From Tunicatimonas sp964551335 (GTDB lineage Bacteria; Bacteroidota; Bacteroidia; Cytophagales; Cyclobacteriaceae), in the NCBI GenBank assembly GCA_964551335.1, contig CAZKCO010000013.1:62001-126000 (forward strand): DNA of 64,000 bases, written 5' to 3'. Positions within the stretch are counted from its first letter, which is position 1, and each line of letters opens with the position of its first letter. Of this stretch, positions 43,433-52,604 are shown piece after piece. Made by a program: the position numbers and the translations under genes. Under the pieces are notes generated by a model. The model made no database searches, had not been told where the DNA came from, and was given only the letters and a program-made list of their open reading frames with translations.

Positions 43433-43454
43433 GTAGGAACTTGACGGTTCGCCG
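43433..43454 (+). repeat. Left arm of 22-bp inverted repeat
   Basis: The arm begins GTAGGAACTTGACGG and ends TTCGCCG. It is the exact reverse complement of 44781-44802 and lies 13 bases after the stop of the unknown gene at 43003-43419. Confidence 0.9.
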
Positions 43455-43507
43455 GGGCGGCCCAACTGTGCGATTAATCGCGATTTCTACGGACTATGCA
43501 AGCGTAG

Positions 43508-44512
43508 TCATATAGTTTTTTCATATTTTCTATTGTTGAGAACGCAAGCGAAAATTCGATGGATAATCTTATTACGCACCGCATTTAGTACGGACATCTT
43601 GCTTTTTCCTTCTTCCACCTTTCGGTGGTAATAGTCCGCTAATTCGTTCTCTCGTAGAGTTACCGACATAGCGGCCATGTGGAAAAGCTGTTTGAGCTGT
43701 TTATTGGCCAAATGACTTACCCTGGTCTTTCCCCGGATGCTGGTACCAGAGCTATGTTCAAAGGGAGCAACACCAGCGTAGCAAGCATATTTACGGGGGC
43801 AACTAAATAATTTAAACTCGTTGGTGGTGATGATCACTTCCCAAAAAATCACTTCGCCTACACCACTTACCGAAGTGACTAACCCGAACAAATGATGAAG
43901 GACCTCATCTTCCTTTATCAATGTACGAATCTGTTTTTCCACTTGCTGTATCTGTTTCTGAAGTGCTTTGATAGGCTTTTGGCGGTCCGCCGCGCGGTTG
44001 AGAGCTTGCATCTTCTTACTGAGCTTTTTGTCCTGAAAGTCAGTCGCTTCTTTTAAGGGTACTTGCAGGGTGTCCTTGGCTAGCATGAGTCGCTTACGCA
44101 ACCCTACCAAATGTTTAAGTTCAAGCAAAACTTTCCGTTCAGGTTGCCAGAGTTGTGCCTGATCGGCATAGCGAAAAGCGTATTCACTGATTCGGATAGC
44201 ATCTATCTTATCGCTCTTACCACGCTGTAAACCAATGGAGCGTTTGATTCTGGTGGAAGATTCTAACCATAAGGATATACCTTCTTGAGCGGCCAGTGAG
44301 AGGATATGCTGGCTATAGACGCCAGTATGCTCACAGCATATTAAGCTGTTCTCTAATGCTGCTTCATGTTCCTGGCAATAAGATTTGAAGGTGTCAAGTC
44401 CGGCTAAAGAGTTCCCAACCTTCAAGTGGAACAAGAACTGTTGCGAGTCTCTGACTGCGAAATCCAGTGTCTTTTTGCTAATGTCAATGCCAATGAAGAA
44501 TTTAACTTTCAT
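43508..44512 (-). CDS. IS110-family transposase (DEDD recombinase)
   Basis: 334 residues from ATG 44512; an ATG 14 codons upstream (44554) is open but less likely. FIGIDISKKTLDFAV starts the RuvC-like DEDD domain (first Asp), CCEHTGVYSQ holds the Glu, and GKSDKIDAIRISEYA the paired Asp. The C-terminal Tnp domain has VSGVGEVIFWEV and APFEHSSGTSIRGK, with the catalytic Ser of the family. It is guided by a bridge RNA in the IS621-type mechanism. The gene is complete, so the element may be active. Confidence 0.93.
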   Translation of the reverse strand: MKVKFFIGIDISKKTLDFAVRDSQQFLFHLKVGNSLAGLDTFKSYCQEHEAALENSLICCEHTGVYSQHILSLAAQEGISLWLESSTRIKRSIGLQRGKSDKIDAIRISEYAFRYADQAQLWQPERKVLLELKHLVGLRKRLMLAKDTLQVPLKEATDFQDKKLSKKMQALNRAADRQKPIKALQKQIQQVEKQIRTLIKEDEVLHHLFGLVTSVSGVGEVIFWEVIITTNEFKLFSCPRKYACYAGVAPFEHSSGTSIRGKTRVSHLANKQLKQLFHMAAMSVTLRENELADYYHRKVEEGKSKMSVLNAVRNKIIHRIFACVLNNRKYEKTI

Positions 44513-44599
44513 AATTTTACGGTTAGAGTGTAGTAGCAATAGACGTATCTTCAAAACCTTACTAATAGGTCACAAGCCTAAATTTCTACCTGAAGCGCG

Positions 44600-44730
44600 T
44601 CTAGTAATTGGTCTGGGTCCAAATCGCGATATAAGTTTTTCTTAGCGGCGAACATGGTGCACCCAAACCGGTGTTAGTTAGCAGTGAATATATGGATAAC
44701 TCTACCGAGTTACCCACATATTCACCGCTT
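44600..44730 (-). ncRNA. Candidate IS110 bridge RNA
   Basis: The 5' non-coding region of the transposase holds two stems. GGTCTGGGT (44610-44618) pairs with ACCCAAACC (44661-44669), eight of nine. A strong hairpin spans 44682-44728: GTGAATAT pairs with ATATTCAC, then an internal loop ATGGA against CCCAC, then TAACTC with GAGTTA around TACC. A stem with an internal loop of about five bases on each side is the shape of bridge-RNA guide loops. Orientation and exact ends are inferred. Confidence 0.5.
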
Positions 44731-44780
44731 AGTAGCAACTACTGCTCTCTTAGTTTTTTACTACCGTACAAACCTAAAGG

Positions 44781-44802
44781 CGGCGAACCGTCAAGTTCCT
44801 AC
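44781..44802 (-). repeat. Right arm of 22-bp inverted repeat
   Basis: It begins CGGCGAACCGTCAAG and ends TTCCTAC, the exact reverse complement of 43433-43454. The stop codon (TAG) of the MORN-like gene at 44799-46091 lies within it. Confidence 0.9.
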
Positions 44803-46091
44803 TTCTTTTCTTTTCTTAGCAGTTCTCCCTTTTCATCGTAGAATTTCCAGGTGCCGGAGGGTTCGTCGCCGTTGTATTCTCCCTCTTCCTTAAGTTCGCC
44901 ATTTTCGTGGTATAGGCGGTAGTCACCCTGCCGTACTCCGGCGTAATAATCGGTTTCACTTTTAATAGCTCCGGAGGGATAATACTCTTTGCTGGTTTGG
45001 GTTCGGCGTCCGTTCTTGAAAACCTCTATCCGGGCCAGTTGGCCATTTTTGTAATAGTTGAAGGTGGTATCCGAGAGCTTTCCTTCCCGGTAAGTTAATT
45101 GCTCCTGAAGCTGAGCGTTGGGATAAAATGCCTTCCAGGTGCCCGCGGGCTTGCCCTCTACCCGCTGCTGCTGACTACGTAACCGCTGGTCTTCGTAGTA
45201 CGCCTCAATGTAGGTAGTGTCTGGTTCGTACTTGGTTAGTATTTGTAGCGCACCATCCGGGTTATACTCCCGATGTTCGCCTATCGGCTTTCCGGCTCGA
45301 AAAGTTCGTTCGGCCTTTAGTGTACCGTCGGGATAGTAGTAGCGGGCTTCACCCTCCAGAAAACCTCGTTCGTACTGCTCTTCGTCCAGCAGTTGTCCGG
45401 TATCGGAGTAAGACTTAGAAGTACCGTGACGCTGACCTTCCTTGAAGGTGGTTTGAGCGGATATTTCGCCATTCGGATAATATTCGGTATATAATCCTTC
45501 CAGGCTAGAGTTAACGTAAGTTCCCTCATTGCGGAGGGTACCGTCCTGATAAAACTGCCGCACCGGTCCCTGCTGAATGCCCTGCTCGTAGGTGAGTTGC
45601 TCCCGCAAGTTCCCATTAGGGTGGTACGATTCTATCAGGCCGTCGGGTTTGTCATTTACGAACCGAGTTTTGTTCTTTAGGGTACCGTCTTCGTGGTACG
45701 CTCGCAGTTCGCCTTCCATTTTATTATCCTTAAAATAGACGGTTTGTAGGGTATCACCAAAGGGAGTGAGCACCACTACCTCGCCTTCTTTTTTGCCCTC
45801 CTCGTAGGGAATGATGCGCTGCACTGCCCCATTAGGATAAAACTCTCGAAACACCCCGATCATCTGCCCGTCGTTAAACTCACCCCGCGCCGAAATACTA
45901 CCATCAGGGAAGTAGCGCACATAATCGCCGTGAGCCCTAGTGCTATCGTTATCCAGAATGAAATATTTCGCCTTTGGAATAGTCTGAGCCGAGTCGTAGT
46001 AAGTAATTACCTGGGTAGTATCCAGGGCTGACTGAGCTATCGCTCCCCCACTTAGCAGCAGCCAACTGAGGATAAATACTATACTTCGCAT
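44799..46091 (-). CDS. MORN-2/YwqK-like repeat protein, secreted
   Basis: A 430-residue protein with a signal peptide (MRSIVFILSWLLLSGGAIAQ) and about 15 copies of the ~23-residue repeat with the pattern (Y/F)(Y/H)xxG(T/N/A)(L/I)xxxxx(Y/F)xxGxxxG. It is related to the YwqK-like antitoxin annotation and to MORN_2. Exported Bacteroidota members of this type have no clear function; a toxin role is doubtful. The stop codon lies in the inverted repeat next to the IS110 element, so the end may have been altered by the insertion, though the last residues (KGELLRKEKK) look natural. Confidence 0.85.
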   Translation of the reverse strand: MRSIVFILSWLLLSGGAIAQSALDTTQVITYYDSAQTIPKAKYFILDNDSTRAHGDYVRYFPDGSISARGEFNDGQMIGVFREFYPNGAVQRIIPYEEGKKEGEVVVLTPFGDTLQTVYFKDNKMEGELRAYHEDGTLKNKTRFVNDKPDGLIESYHPNGNLREQLTYEQGIQQGPVRQFYQDGTLRNEGTYVNSSLEGLYTEYYPNGEISAQTTFKEGQRHGTSKSYSDTGQLLDEEQYERGFLEGEARYYYPDGTLKAERTFRAGKPIGEHREYNPDGALQILTKYEPDTTYIEAYYEDQRLRSQQQRVEGKPAGTWKAFYPNAQLQEQLTYREGKLSDTTFNYYKNGQLARIEVFKNGRRTQTSKEYYPSGAIKSETDYYAGVRQGDYRLYHENGELKEEGEYNGDEPSGTWKFYDEKGELLRKEKK

Positions 46092-46133
46092 ATACGCACC
46101 TGTTTCTTCTTTTGGACTTAACGACGAAGTAGG

Positions 46134-47102
46134 CTATTTAATTCGAACCAGGGTGGCACCGTACCCAAAATTATCACGCATGGTATCCTGGAAATAGTTA
46201 ATATTTTTGAGTTTCGATAGCCTTTTATGGATGGCATCCCGCAGCACACCACCACCTACCCCGTGAATGAAGGTGATCTCATCCATACCGGTAGCAATCG
46301 CCTGATCCAGTTTCTCGTCGAAGGTCCGAAGTTGGAGTTCCAGCATTTCAGGGTTGCTCATGTTATCGTAGTTTTTGGTCAGCTTCTCAATATGCAAATC
46401 TACTTGACGGGGCGGGCGCTCTAACCGCAAGGCTGAAGACTCAGAAGTTGACTCCGGTTTGGCAAACATTCCTTCTTTTAGCTTATCCGGATCGAGAGGC
46501 TTACCCATCTGCTCATCAATCCGGTAGACAAAGGCTGGCTTCTGTAAGATTGGAGCGGTACTTTTGCTCTTGAAGAAGGTATTGGCTTTGAATTTAATCT
46601 GCCGCTGCAAAGGTTCGCGCAGCGTGAAGTAGCCCGTACGGTGAAAAATAAGCTGAATCACCAACGTGGGCCACTGATCAAATTCTGCTACCTGCACATC
46701 TTTTAGCTTGGCGGTAGACTGAGGTGAAAGCAATCCGGCACTAATTCCTTTATAGTTTCCTTTTTCTTCTTCACCTACCGAAAAGGGAAGCTCAAAATCG
46801 GTAGCGTTTACCAGGTGCAACGACAGCTTTTGGTCATTAATAACCACATGAGCCAGATAGATGCCCTGCCGGGATGGCTTGGAAGGAGTTTCGTCGGCCA
46901 TTGACCGGACCGGTTCTCTCTGCTGCTCGCTTCGGTCGAAGTAATTTTTCTCTTCCTCAGCTACCACCACTAGTTCGCTTTGGAGTACCGGAATACCAAA
47001 ACCATCCTCGATTTCTACTTCCACCAAATTCTTGTCCAGAAATCGAACAACAGTTCCTTCTTCGCTGCCCCGCAGGGTACGAACTTTATCTCCTATTTTC
47101 AT
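46134..47102 (-). CDS. DUF2027 and Smr-domain protein
   Basis: A 322-residue cytosolic protein. The N-terminus (MKIGDKVRTLRGSEEGTVV) is an SH3/KOW-like fold, the middle (HVVINDQKLSLHLVNATDF) is DUF2027, and the end is an Smr domain: VDLHIEKLTKN, then FIHGVGGGVLRDAIHKRL. Smr (MutS2-type) domains are nucleases acting on branched DNA or RNA. Here there is no MutS ATPase, so it is a stand-alone Smr protein. It precedes the MORN-like gene by 42 bases. Confidence 0.85.
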   Translation of the reverse strand: MKIGDKVRTLRGSEEGTVVRFLDKNLVEVEIEDGFGIPVLQSELVVVAEEEKNYFDRSEQQREPVRSMADETPSKPSRQGIYLAHVVINDQKLSLHLVNATDFELPFSVGEEEKGNYKGISAGLLSPQSTAKLKDVQVAEFDQWPTLVIQLIFHRTGYFTLREPLQRQIKFKANTFFKSKSTAPILQKPAFVYRIDEQMGKPLDPDKLKEGMFAKPESTSESSALRLERPPRQVDLHIEKLTKNYDNMSNPEMLELQLRTFDEKLDQAIATGMDEITFIHGVGGGVLRDAIHKRLSKLKNINYFQDTMRDNFGYGATLVRIK

Positions 47103-47277
47103 AATATTGGTTTCTTTGTTTAGTTAAAACAGTCTGACTGTATCCACTTGTTCACTACTGAGTCAGCTATATTTTTGATAGCAAGAAATAGAAATAAAAT
47201 AGATCTATTTCATGATAGTATATCTTTTATTAGCTATTGTTATACTATTTTTTTGCTTTCTGATAACAATTTCGTAA

Positions 47278-47300
47278 AATGATTATTATATATAATCATT
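47278..47300. promoter_or_regulatory. Palindrome 25 bases before the sigma factor start
   Basis: AATGATTAT (47278-47286) and ATAATCATT (47292-47300) form a perfect inverted repeat with a five-base spacer, 24 bases before the ATG at 47325. It may be an operator or part of the promoter. It shares the words AATGATT and AATCATT with the palindrome at 47930-47949. Confidence 0.45.
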
Positions 47301-47324
47301 GAATTACTGTTTTTTGATCTTTAT

Positions 47325-47912
47325 ATGCCAGGCACAACCATTACCGAGTCATTGGTAAAACGTTTCGCCAAGGGAAGACCCGGTGCGTTCCGGGTTATTT
47401 TTGATCATTTTCACGCCCGGATACTTGCCTATTGTACCAAAGTAACCCGCTCACCGGCTGATGCTGAAGAAATCACCCAGCAAGTATTCATTCGCCTTTG
47501 GGAAAAACGACACCTAGTAGATACCAGTCGCCCGTTAGAACATTACCTATACAAAATAACTCGCAATTGTGCGTTTAATTATTTGAAACAGCAAGCCTAC
47601 CGGGCGCAGCAATTGAACGCTACGGAGTTTCCCCAGGTGGCTAATATGGCGATAGCCGACGATGAAATATCTCTAGCGGAATGCCGCCAACTCACCGATG
47701 CTGTAATTGACTCACTGCCCGAAAAGCGTCAAATAATTTACAAGATGCATTTCGAGGAAGGATACTCTCCCACTGAAATTGCCACCTTGCTCGGCCTATC
47801 GCCCTCCACTGTAAAATCACAGTTAGCTAAGGCCACTCAAACCGTGAAAGGCTTTCTGCTCAACTACCGCTCTGCCAGTATTATCACCTTATTTAACTTT
47901 ATTAATTTTTAA
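47325..47912 (+). CDS. ECF sigma-70 factor, FecI-like (Bacteroidota family)
   Basis: A 195-residue sigma factor with region 2 (FDHFHARILAYCTKVTRSPADAEEITQQVFIRLWEKR) and region 4 (LSPSTVKSQLAKATQTV). No region 3, so ECF type. It precedes a fecR gene and a SusC/SusD pair, the standard signalling locus for a TonB-dependent transducer: substrate binding at SusC passes via FecR to release the sigma factor. Confidence 0.92.
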   Translation: MPGTTITESLVKRFAKGRPGAFRVIFDHFHARILAYCTKVTRSPADAEEITQQVFIRLWEKRHLVDTSRPLEHYLYKITRNCAFNYLKQQAYRAQQLNATEFPQVANMAIADDEISLAECRQLTDAVIDSLPEKRQIIYKMHFEEGYSPTEIATLLGLSPSTVKSQLAKATQTVKGFLLNYRSASIITLFNFINF

Positions 47913-47929
47913 ATTATTCGCGCCATATT

Positions 47930-47949
47930 AATCATTCAATTGAATGATT
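47930..47949. promoter_or_regulatory. Perfect 20-bp palindrome between sigma factor and fecR
   Basis: AATCATTCAATTGAATGATT is an exact palindrome 17 bases after the sigma stop. A T-run (TTTTTG) follows after eight bases, so it may be a weak terminator or a regulator site. Confidence 0.5.
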
Positions 47950-48063
47950 GAGTTATCTTTTTGCGAATAGCATAAATATTTCTCTAATTTTTATCAGAGT
48001 AGTCCTCAACTGTCTTCCAACTGTATTTAAGATGTATTTACATCTGTTTACAAAACAGCCACG

Positions 48064-49038
48064 ATGGACCACTCGCAAAAACTTCTTCAAAAGTACCTCA
48101 ACGGGCAGTGTACTCCTGAAGAAAAAAATCAGCTATACCGCTACCTCTCGCAAAACCGGGCCAAAGACTACGATGAAGTATTTCAGCAGCTTTGGGCTGA
48201 AGTAGCTGAAGCCTCTAATCCTTCTCCAGCAGTTTCAGATCGGATATACCAGTCTATAGCTGAGGAGGCTCGGATAAATTCAGGAAGAAGTTTCCAGATG
48301 CAGCCGTGGCTGATAGCCGCCTCCCTCTCTGGTCTGACCATCTTGCTGGGCTTTCTTTACTATTTCATTTACAATACCACCGAAGTACACCAAACCCAGT
48401 TCGGCGAGGTCAAAATGCTGGAGCTACCCGATGGATCTACCGTGCACCTGAACGCTAATTCTCAGCTTACTTACAATTCAAGTCTAGCTACTGATCAGAT
48501 TCGGGAGGTTTGGCTTACCGGAGAAGCTTACTTTGAAGTTTCACGCCAGAAAAACACTACTAACCAACCAGTGAAACTGGTAGTACATACCAACCAGGTA
48601 GACATTGAAGTGCTGGGCACCGCTTTTAACGTGAAAGACCGGCGAGGCATTACGCAGGTAGTACTGGACGAAGGCAAAGTGCGCTTAACCGCCCCGAAAA
48701 CCAATACTGAGCTGCTGGCGATGGCCCCGGGCGAATCAGTCCAGGTAGACCGGCAGCAGTCAGTTTCTATCCAGAAAGTGATGGAGCCAGCCCAGATCTC
48801 TTCCTGGAAGGAAAACGAATTATACTTTAGCGACCAGCCACTGTACGAAATACAGGAAATACTAGCCGATAACTACGGGATAGAATTACAGTTTGCCAGT
48901 GAAGAATTAAGCCAATTACGGTTTACCGGCTCTACTCCCGCTGACGATCTGTCAGTACTGTTCACTACCCTGGAAAAATCCTTTTTACTGGATATATCAC
49001 AAAACGGTAATCAATACATTATTCAACAATCACCATGA
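48064..49038 (+). CDS. FecR-family anti-sigma factor
   Basis: A 324-residue single-pass inner-membrane protein. The N-terminal anti-sigma domain (MDHSQKLLQKYLNGQCTPEEKNQLYRYL) faces the cytosol; PWLIAASLSGLTILLGFLYY is the membrane segment; the FecR domain follows (GEVKMLELPDGSTVHLNANS, GEAYFEVSRQKN, VDIEVLGTAFNVK) and then the DUF4974-like end (LYEIQEILADNYGIELQFA). The layout is standard for SusC-linked regulators. Confidence 0.93.
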   Translation: MDHSQKLLQKYLNGQCTPEEKNQLYRYLSQNRAKDYDEVFQQLWAEVAEASNPSPAVSDRIYQSIAEEARINSGRSFQMQPWLIAASLSGLTILLGFLYYFIYNTTEVHQTQFGEVKMLELPDGSTVHLNANSQLTYNSSLATDQIREVWLTGEAYFEVSRQKNTTNQPVKLVVHTNQVDIEVLGTAFNVKDRRGITQVVLDEGKVRLTAPKTNTELLAMAPGESVQVDRQQSVSIQKVMEPAQISSWKENELYFSDQPLYEIQEILADNYGIELQFASEELSQLRFTGSTPADDLSVLFTTLEKSFLLDISQNGNQYIIQQSP

Positions 49039-49083
49039 GACCAATAGCAACCAAATATCCTTTTTACATAAACCCTAATTCCT

Positions 49084-52000
49084 ATGTGTAGTATTTTACG
49101 CCACTTTATTCGCAGCGGCATATTGCTGTTAGCGCTGCTGGTTGGCAATTTTGCCACGGCCCAGACGGTAGCTCTGTCTACCCCATTCCCGACTACTATC
49201 GACCTTCCCAAGCAGGAAGTCAGTAGTCTGAAGACTGTACTCAATCAACTGGAAACAAAACACGACGTGCGGTTCAATTATGCCAGCCAGTTGGTAGAGG
49301 GAAAGCGGGTAAACCCCGGCGCTTCCGAGAAATCGAAGACACTGGATGAAGCGCTGGAAAACCTTCTTTCGCCGCTGGGATTACGCCACGAAAAGATCAG
49401 CGAGCAGATTTACGGTATCTACCCGGTTGTACCTAGCCCAAAATCAACGCAGGAAAAACAAAAGGTTTCCGAAGAGCAGAGTTTCTACGATGCGCACCTA
49501 AAAGCTATTGACCGGATGAAAAAACTGCCACTGAGAGCACCGGTAATAGTAGAAAAAAATGTCTCCGGAACAGTAGTTGACGAAAATGAGGAGCCTCTGC
49601 CGGGAGTTAACGTTTTGGTGAAAGCTACCACCATTGGTACCGTAACGGACATTGATGGTAACTTCCGCCTTACGGTTCCCGACGATGCTCAAACACTGGT
49701 ATTTTCTTCAGTTGGCTACACGACGCAAGAGATAGATATCAATGGTCGTAGTGTAATTGACCTTACTATGGCTCCTGATGTGCAGGCACTTTCTGAGGTA
49801 GTTGTGGTAGGGTACGGTACGCAGGAAAAATCAGACCTGACCGGGGCTATTTCCTCGGTAGAATCTGAGGATATTACCCGCCTTTCCGAACGCCGACTAG
49901 AAACCGCTCTACAGGGCCGGGCTGCCGGAGTACAGGTAATGCGTACTGAGGGAAATCCCGGTGCCCCGGCTAAAGTAAATATTCGGGGTTCCGGCTCTAT
50001 CGGAAACACCGATCCGCTGTGGATTGTAGACGGAGTACCCATGGACCCGGGTAATTTCTTTAATCCTAACGACGTGGAGTCGATGGAAATACTCAAAGAC
50101 GCTTCCGCTGCGGCTATCTATGGTGCTCGGGCCGCTCACGGGGTAATTCTGGTTACCACTAAACGAGGTGCCGAAGGCCGGGTGAAGGTAAATTTCAATA
50201 CCCAGGTAGGTAGACGCCAACCCCGGCCGCTACCCAACATGCTAGGCACGGTAGATTTTGTGCGGGCAAGTTCTATTGCCCGCATCAATGCCGGACAGGA
50301 TCCGGAGCCCGCCTGGGACAATCCCGAAAGTTTGCCCAACACTAACTGGGTAGACGAAGTATTTGACGGCAGCGGTATTGAGCAGATGCATAATCTGTCC
50401 ATCTCCGGCGGCAATGAGAACGCTTCCTTCTTCATATCTGGGGCCTACGACCGGGAAGAAGGGGTGATGATTAACAACTGGTTTGAGCGATTTGCCTTAC
50501 GGGCCAACTCGGACTATAAAATTGGCAAGCGAGTGCGTATCGGTGAATCTTTATTGGTTTCTCGCACCCGCGAAAATCCTACTGCGAATGATGGCGGGGA
50601 TTTACAGACCGTGTTTCGAGCCATTCCCATCATGCCGGTGCGGGATGAAAGTAATCCCTTCGGGGGTTGGGGAACCGCGGCATCCTACTTCCAGGGGCCT
50701 AACCCGGTAGCGGTACAAATGCAAAACCATATCCTGCAAAACATAAACCGTATTAACGGTAATGTATACGCCGAAGTGGATATACTGAGCGGTCTGATGT
50801 TGCGAGGAAGTGTAGGAGCTAATATTGCGGCCTTACAACAGGAGCATTTTGCAGAAAGCTTTAACTATGGTGCCCTGTCTAACCCAATCAACTCCCTCAC
50901 CATGCGCAGCCGCGACAGTCAGAGCTTGAATACCAACCTGGTTTTAACCTACAACAAATCGCTAGGCAGACACGACTTTACGGTAATGGGTGGGTACGAG
51001 CGCTTTCGTAGCGACGGGATAGATTTTGCGGCTACCGCCCAGGACTTTCCGGTAAATTTTGCGCGTAGCTTTGCCCTGGCTACCGGAGCAGTGGATATCT
51101 CAGAACGGCAAACCATTGATGATCAGTACCGACTGGAATCGATCTTTGGCCGTATCAACTACAGCTTCGATAATAAATACCTGCTAAGCGCCAGTGTGCG
51201 TCGCGACGGTTCCTCTCGCTTCGGTCCCGAATTTCAGCACGGTGTTTTTCCCTCTTTCTCCGCCGGATGGCGAATTGTTGAAGAAGGATTTATGCAAAAC
51301 GCCAATTGGCTTTCGGATTTAAAACTCAGAGCTAGCTGGGGTGTACTAGGGTCAGATCGCATCGGAAATTATATCTTTTCTCGCACGTATACGAACATTC
51401 GGTCTACCTATGCTTTCGATCCCACGGGACAGTCGGGTGGTAATAAAGTGCGCGGATTTTATCTAAGCCGCTTCCCTAACCGGGAAGTGAAATGGGAAGA
51501 GATCGTGCAAACCGATATTGGGGTAGATATAGGACTGTTAGACGGGCGATTCAACATCACTGCCGACTACTATATTAAAAATACCACCGATATGTTAATT
51601 GGGGTAGAGTTACCTCCTTCGTCCGGAATTTCGCAGGAGAACAGAAATCCGGAAGGGGTAGAAATCAACTACGGTGAGGTAGAAAACCGAGGATTTGAAT
51701 TGGCCCTGAACTACCGCCAGAACGTAGGTGACTGGACCTTTGATATCACGGGAAATGCTTCCTGGAATCAAAACGAAGTGCGAGCCCTCGATAATAATCA
51801 GCAGATATTGACTGGTGGCGGTGGACACGGCTATACGGGTAATACTTCCATTACGGAAGCCGGTCGGCCCATGGGCACCTTTTTCGGCCTAATTGCCGAC
51901 GGTATCTTTCAAAGCTACGACGAGATTCGGGCCCACGCCAACCAGGGTTCATCGCCCTTTGACGATGAAGGAAATCTTCTGCCCGCCGATCAACTGACCG

Positions 52001-52593
52001 GTCGAACGGCTCCCGGCGATTTACGCTACCGCGATATCAACAATGATGGAGTTATCAACAACGATGACCGCACCTACATTGGCAACCCTTGGCCGGAGAT
52101 GTTTTATGGATTAAATGCGAATATCACCTTCCGTAACTTCGACTTCACCGTATTCTTCCAGGGAGTACAGGGAGTGGATTTGTTTAATGCTCCCAAAGCC
52201 TATACGCGTACCGTATTTAGCGATTATAATACCAGCGACCTGGTATTTGAAGCTTGGACACCCGAGAATCCTACGGAGCATCCGCGCCTGATTGCCACCG
52301 ACCCGAACGGTAACTTTCGGCAGCCTTCTACTTACCACATAGAAGACGGTTCTTTCCTTCGCCTGCGCAATATCCAATTGGGTTATACCTTACCTAATCC
52401 GGTGCTAGATCGCCTCGGACTAGCTCAGGCACGCATCTTTGTCAATGCGCAGAATATTCTGACGTTTACCAATTACGAAGGAATCGATCCGGAAGTGGTA
52501 GGAAACGGGAACAATACGCAACGAGGGGTTGATCACTACCGGCAGTACCCTCAAACCACACTAGTTTCAGCCGGACTTCAACTAGGCTTTTAA
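49084..52593 (+). CDS. SusC/RagA-family TonB-linked outer-membrane protein
   Basis: An 1169-residue outer-membrane transporter. Signal peptide, then an STN domain (about 40-110, VLNQLETKHDVRFNYASQ), a carboxypeptidase-like CNA-B domain (about 160-225, SGTVVDENEEPLPGVNVLV), the TonB plug (VVVVGYGTQEKSDLTGAISS) and a 22-strand barrel. The STN domain marks it as a signal transducer of the sigma/FecR pair. The last residues (VSAGLQLGF) end in an aromatic, as needed for barrel assembly. Its ligand cannot be told; no glycoside hydrolase or protease sits beside it. Confidence 0.95.
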   Translation: MCSILRHFIRSGILLLALLVGNFATAQTVALSTPFPTTIDLPKQEVSSLKTVLNQLETKHDVRFNYASQLVEGKRVNPGASEKSKTLDEALENLLSPLGLRHEKISEQIYGIYPVVPSPKSTQEKQKVSEEQSFYDAHLKAIDRMKKLPLRAPVIVEKNVSGTVVDENEEPLPGVNVLVKATTIGTVTDIDGNFRLTVPDDAQTLVFSSVGYTTQEIDINGRSVIDLTMAPDVQALSEVVVVGYGTQEKSDLTGAISSVESEDITRLSERRLETALQGRAAGVQVMRTEGNPGAPAKVNIRGSGSIGNTDPLWIVDGVPMDPGNFFNPNDVESMEILKDASAAAIYGARAAHGVILVTTKRGAEGRVKVNFNTQVGRRQPRPLPNMLGTVDFVRASSIARINAGQDPEPAWDNPESLPNTNWVDEVFDGSGIEQMHNLSISGGNENASFFISGAYDREEGVMINNWFERFALRANSDYKIGKRVRIGESLLVSRTRENPTANDGGDLQTVFRAIPIMPVRDESNPFGGWGTAASYFQGPNPVAVQMQNHILQNINRINGNVYAEVDILSGLMLRGSVGANIAALQQEHFAESFNYGALSNPINSLTMRSRDSQSLNTNLVLTYNKSLGRHDFTVMGGYERFRSDGIDFAATAQDFPVNFARSFALATGAVDISERQTIDDQYRLESIFGRINYSFDNKYLLSASVRRDGSSRFGPEFQHGVFPSFSAGWRIVEEGFMQNANWLSDLKLRASWGVLGSDRIGNYIFSRTYTNIRSTYAFDPTGQSGGNKVRGFYLSRFPNREVKWEEIVQTDIGVDIGLLDGRFNITADYYIKNTTDMLIGVELPPSSGISQENRNPEGVEINYGEVENRGFELALNYRQNVGDWTFDITGNASWNQNEVRALDNNQQILTGGGGHGYTGNTSITEAGRPMGTFFGLIADGIFQSYDEIRAHANQGSSPFDDEGNLLPADQLTGRTAPGDLRYRDINNDGVINNDDRTYIGNPWPEMFYGLNANITFRNFDFTVFFQGVQGVDLFNAPKAYTRTVFSDYNTSDLVFEAWTPENPTEHPRLIATDPNGNFRQPSTYHIEDGSFLRLRNIQLGYTLPNPVLDRLGLAQARIFVNAQNILTFTNYEGIDPEVVGNGNNTQRGVDHYRQYPQTTLVSAGLQLGF

Positions 52594-52604
52594 ATCAGAT
52601 AACT

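Larger units (their letters stand above)
43433..44802 (-). mobile_element. IS110-family insertion sequence region between 22-bp inverted repeats
   Basis: A 1370-bp interval holding one IS110 transposase gene, bounded by perfect 22-bp inverted repeats (43433-43454 and 44781-44802). IS110-family elements have no long terminal repeats, so the arms may be a pre-existing palindrome that the element entered. If so, the true element ends lie just inside them. The upstream non-coding part (44513-44780) is where IS110-group elements encode their bridge RNA. I see no target duplication, as expected for the family. Confidence 0.85.
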
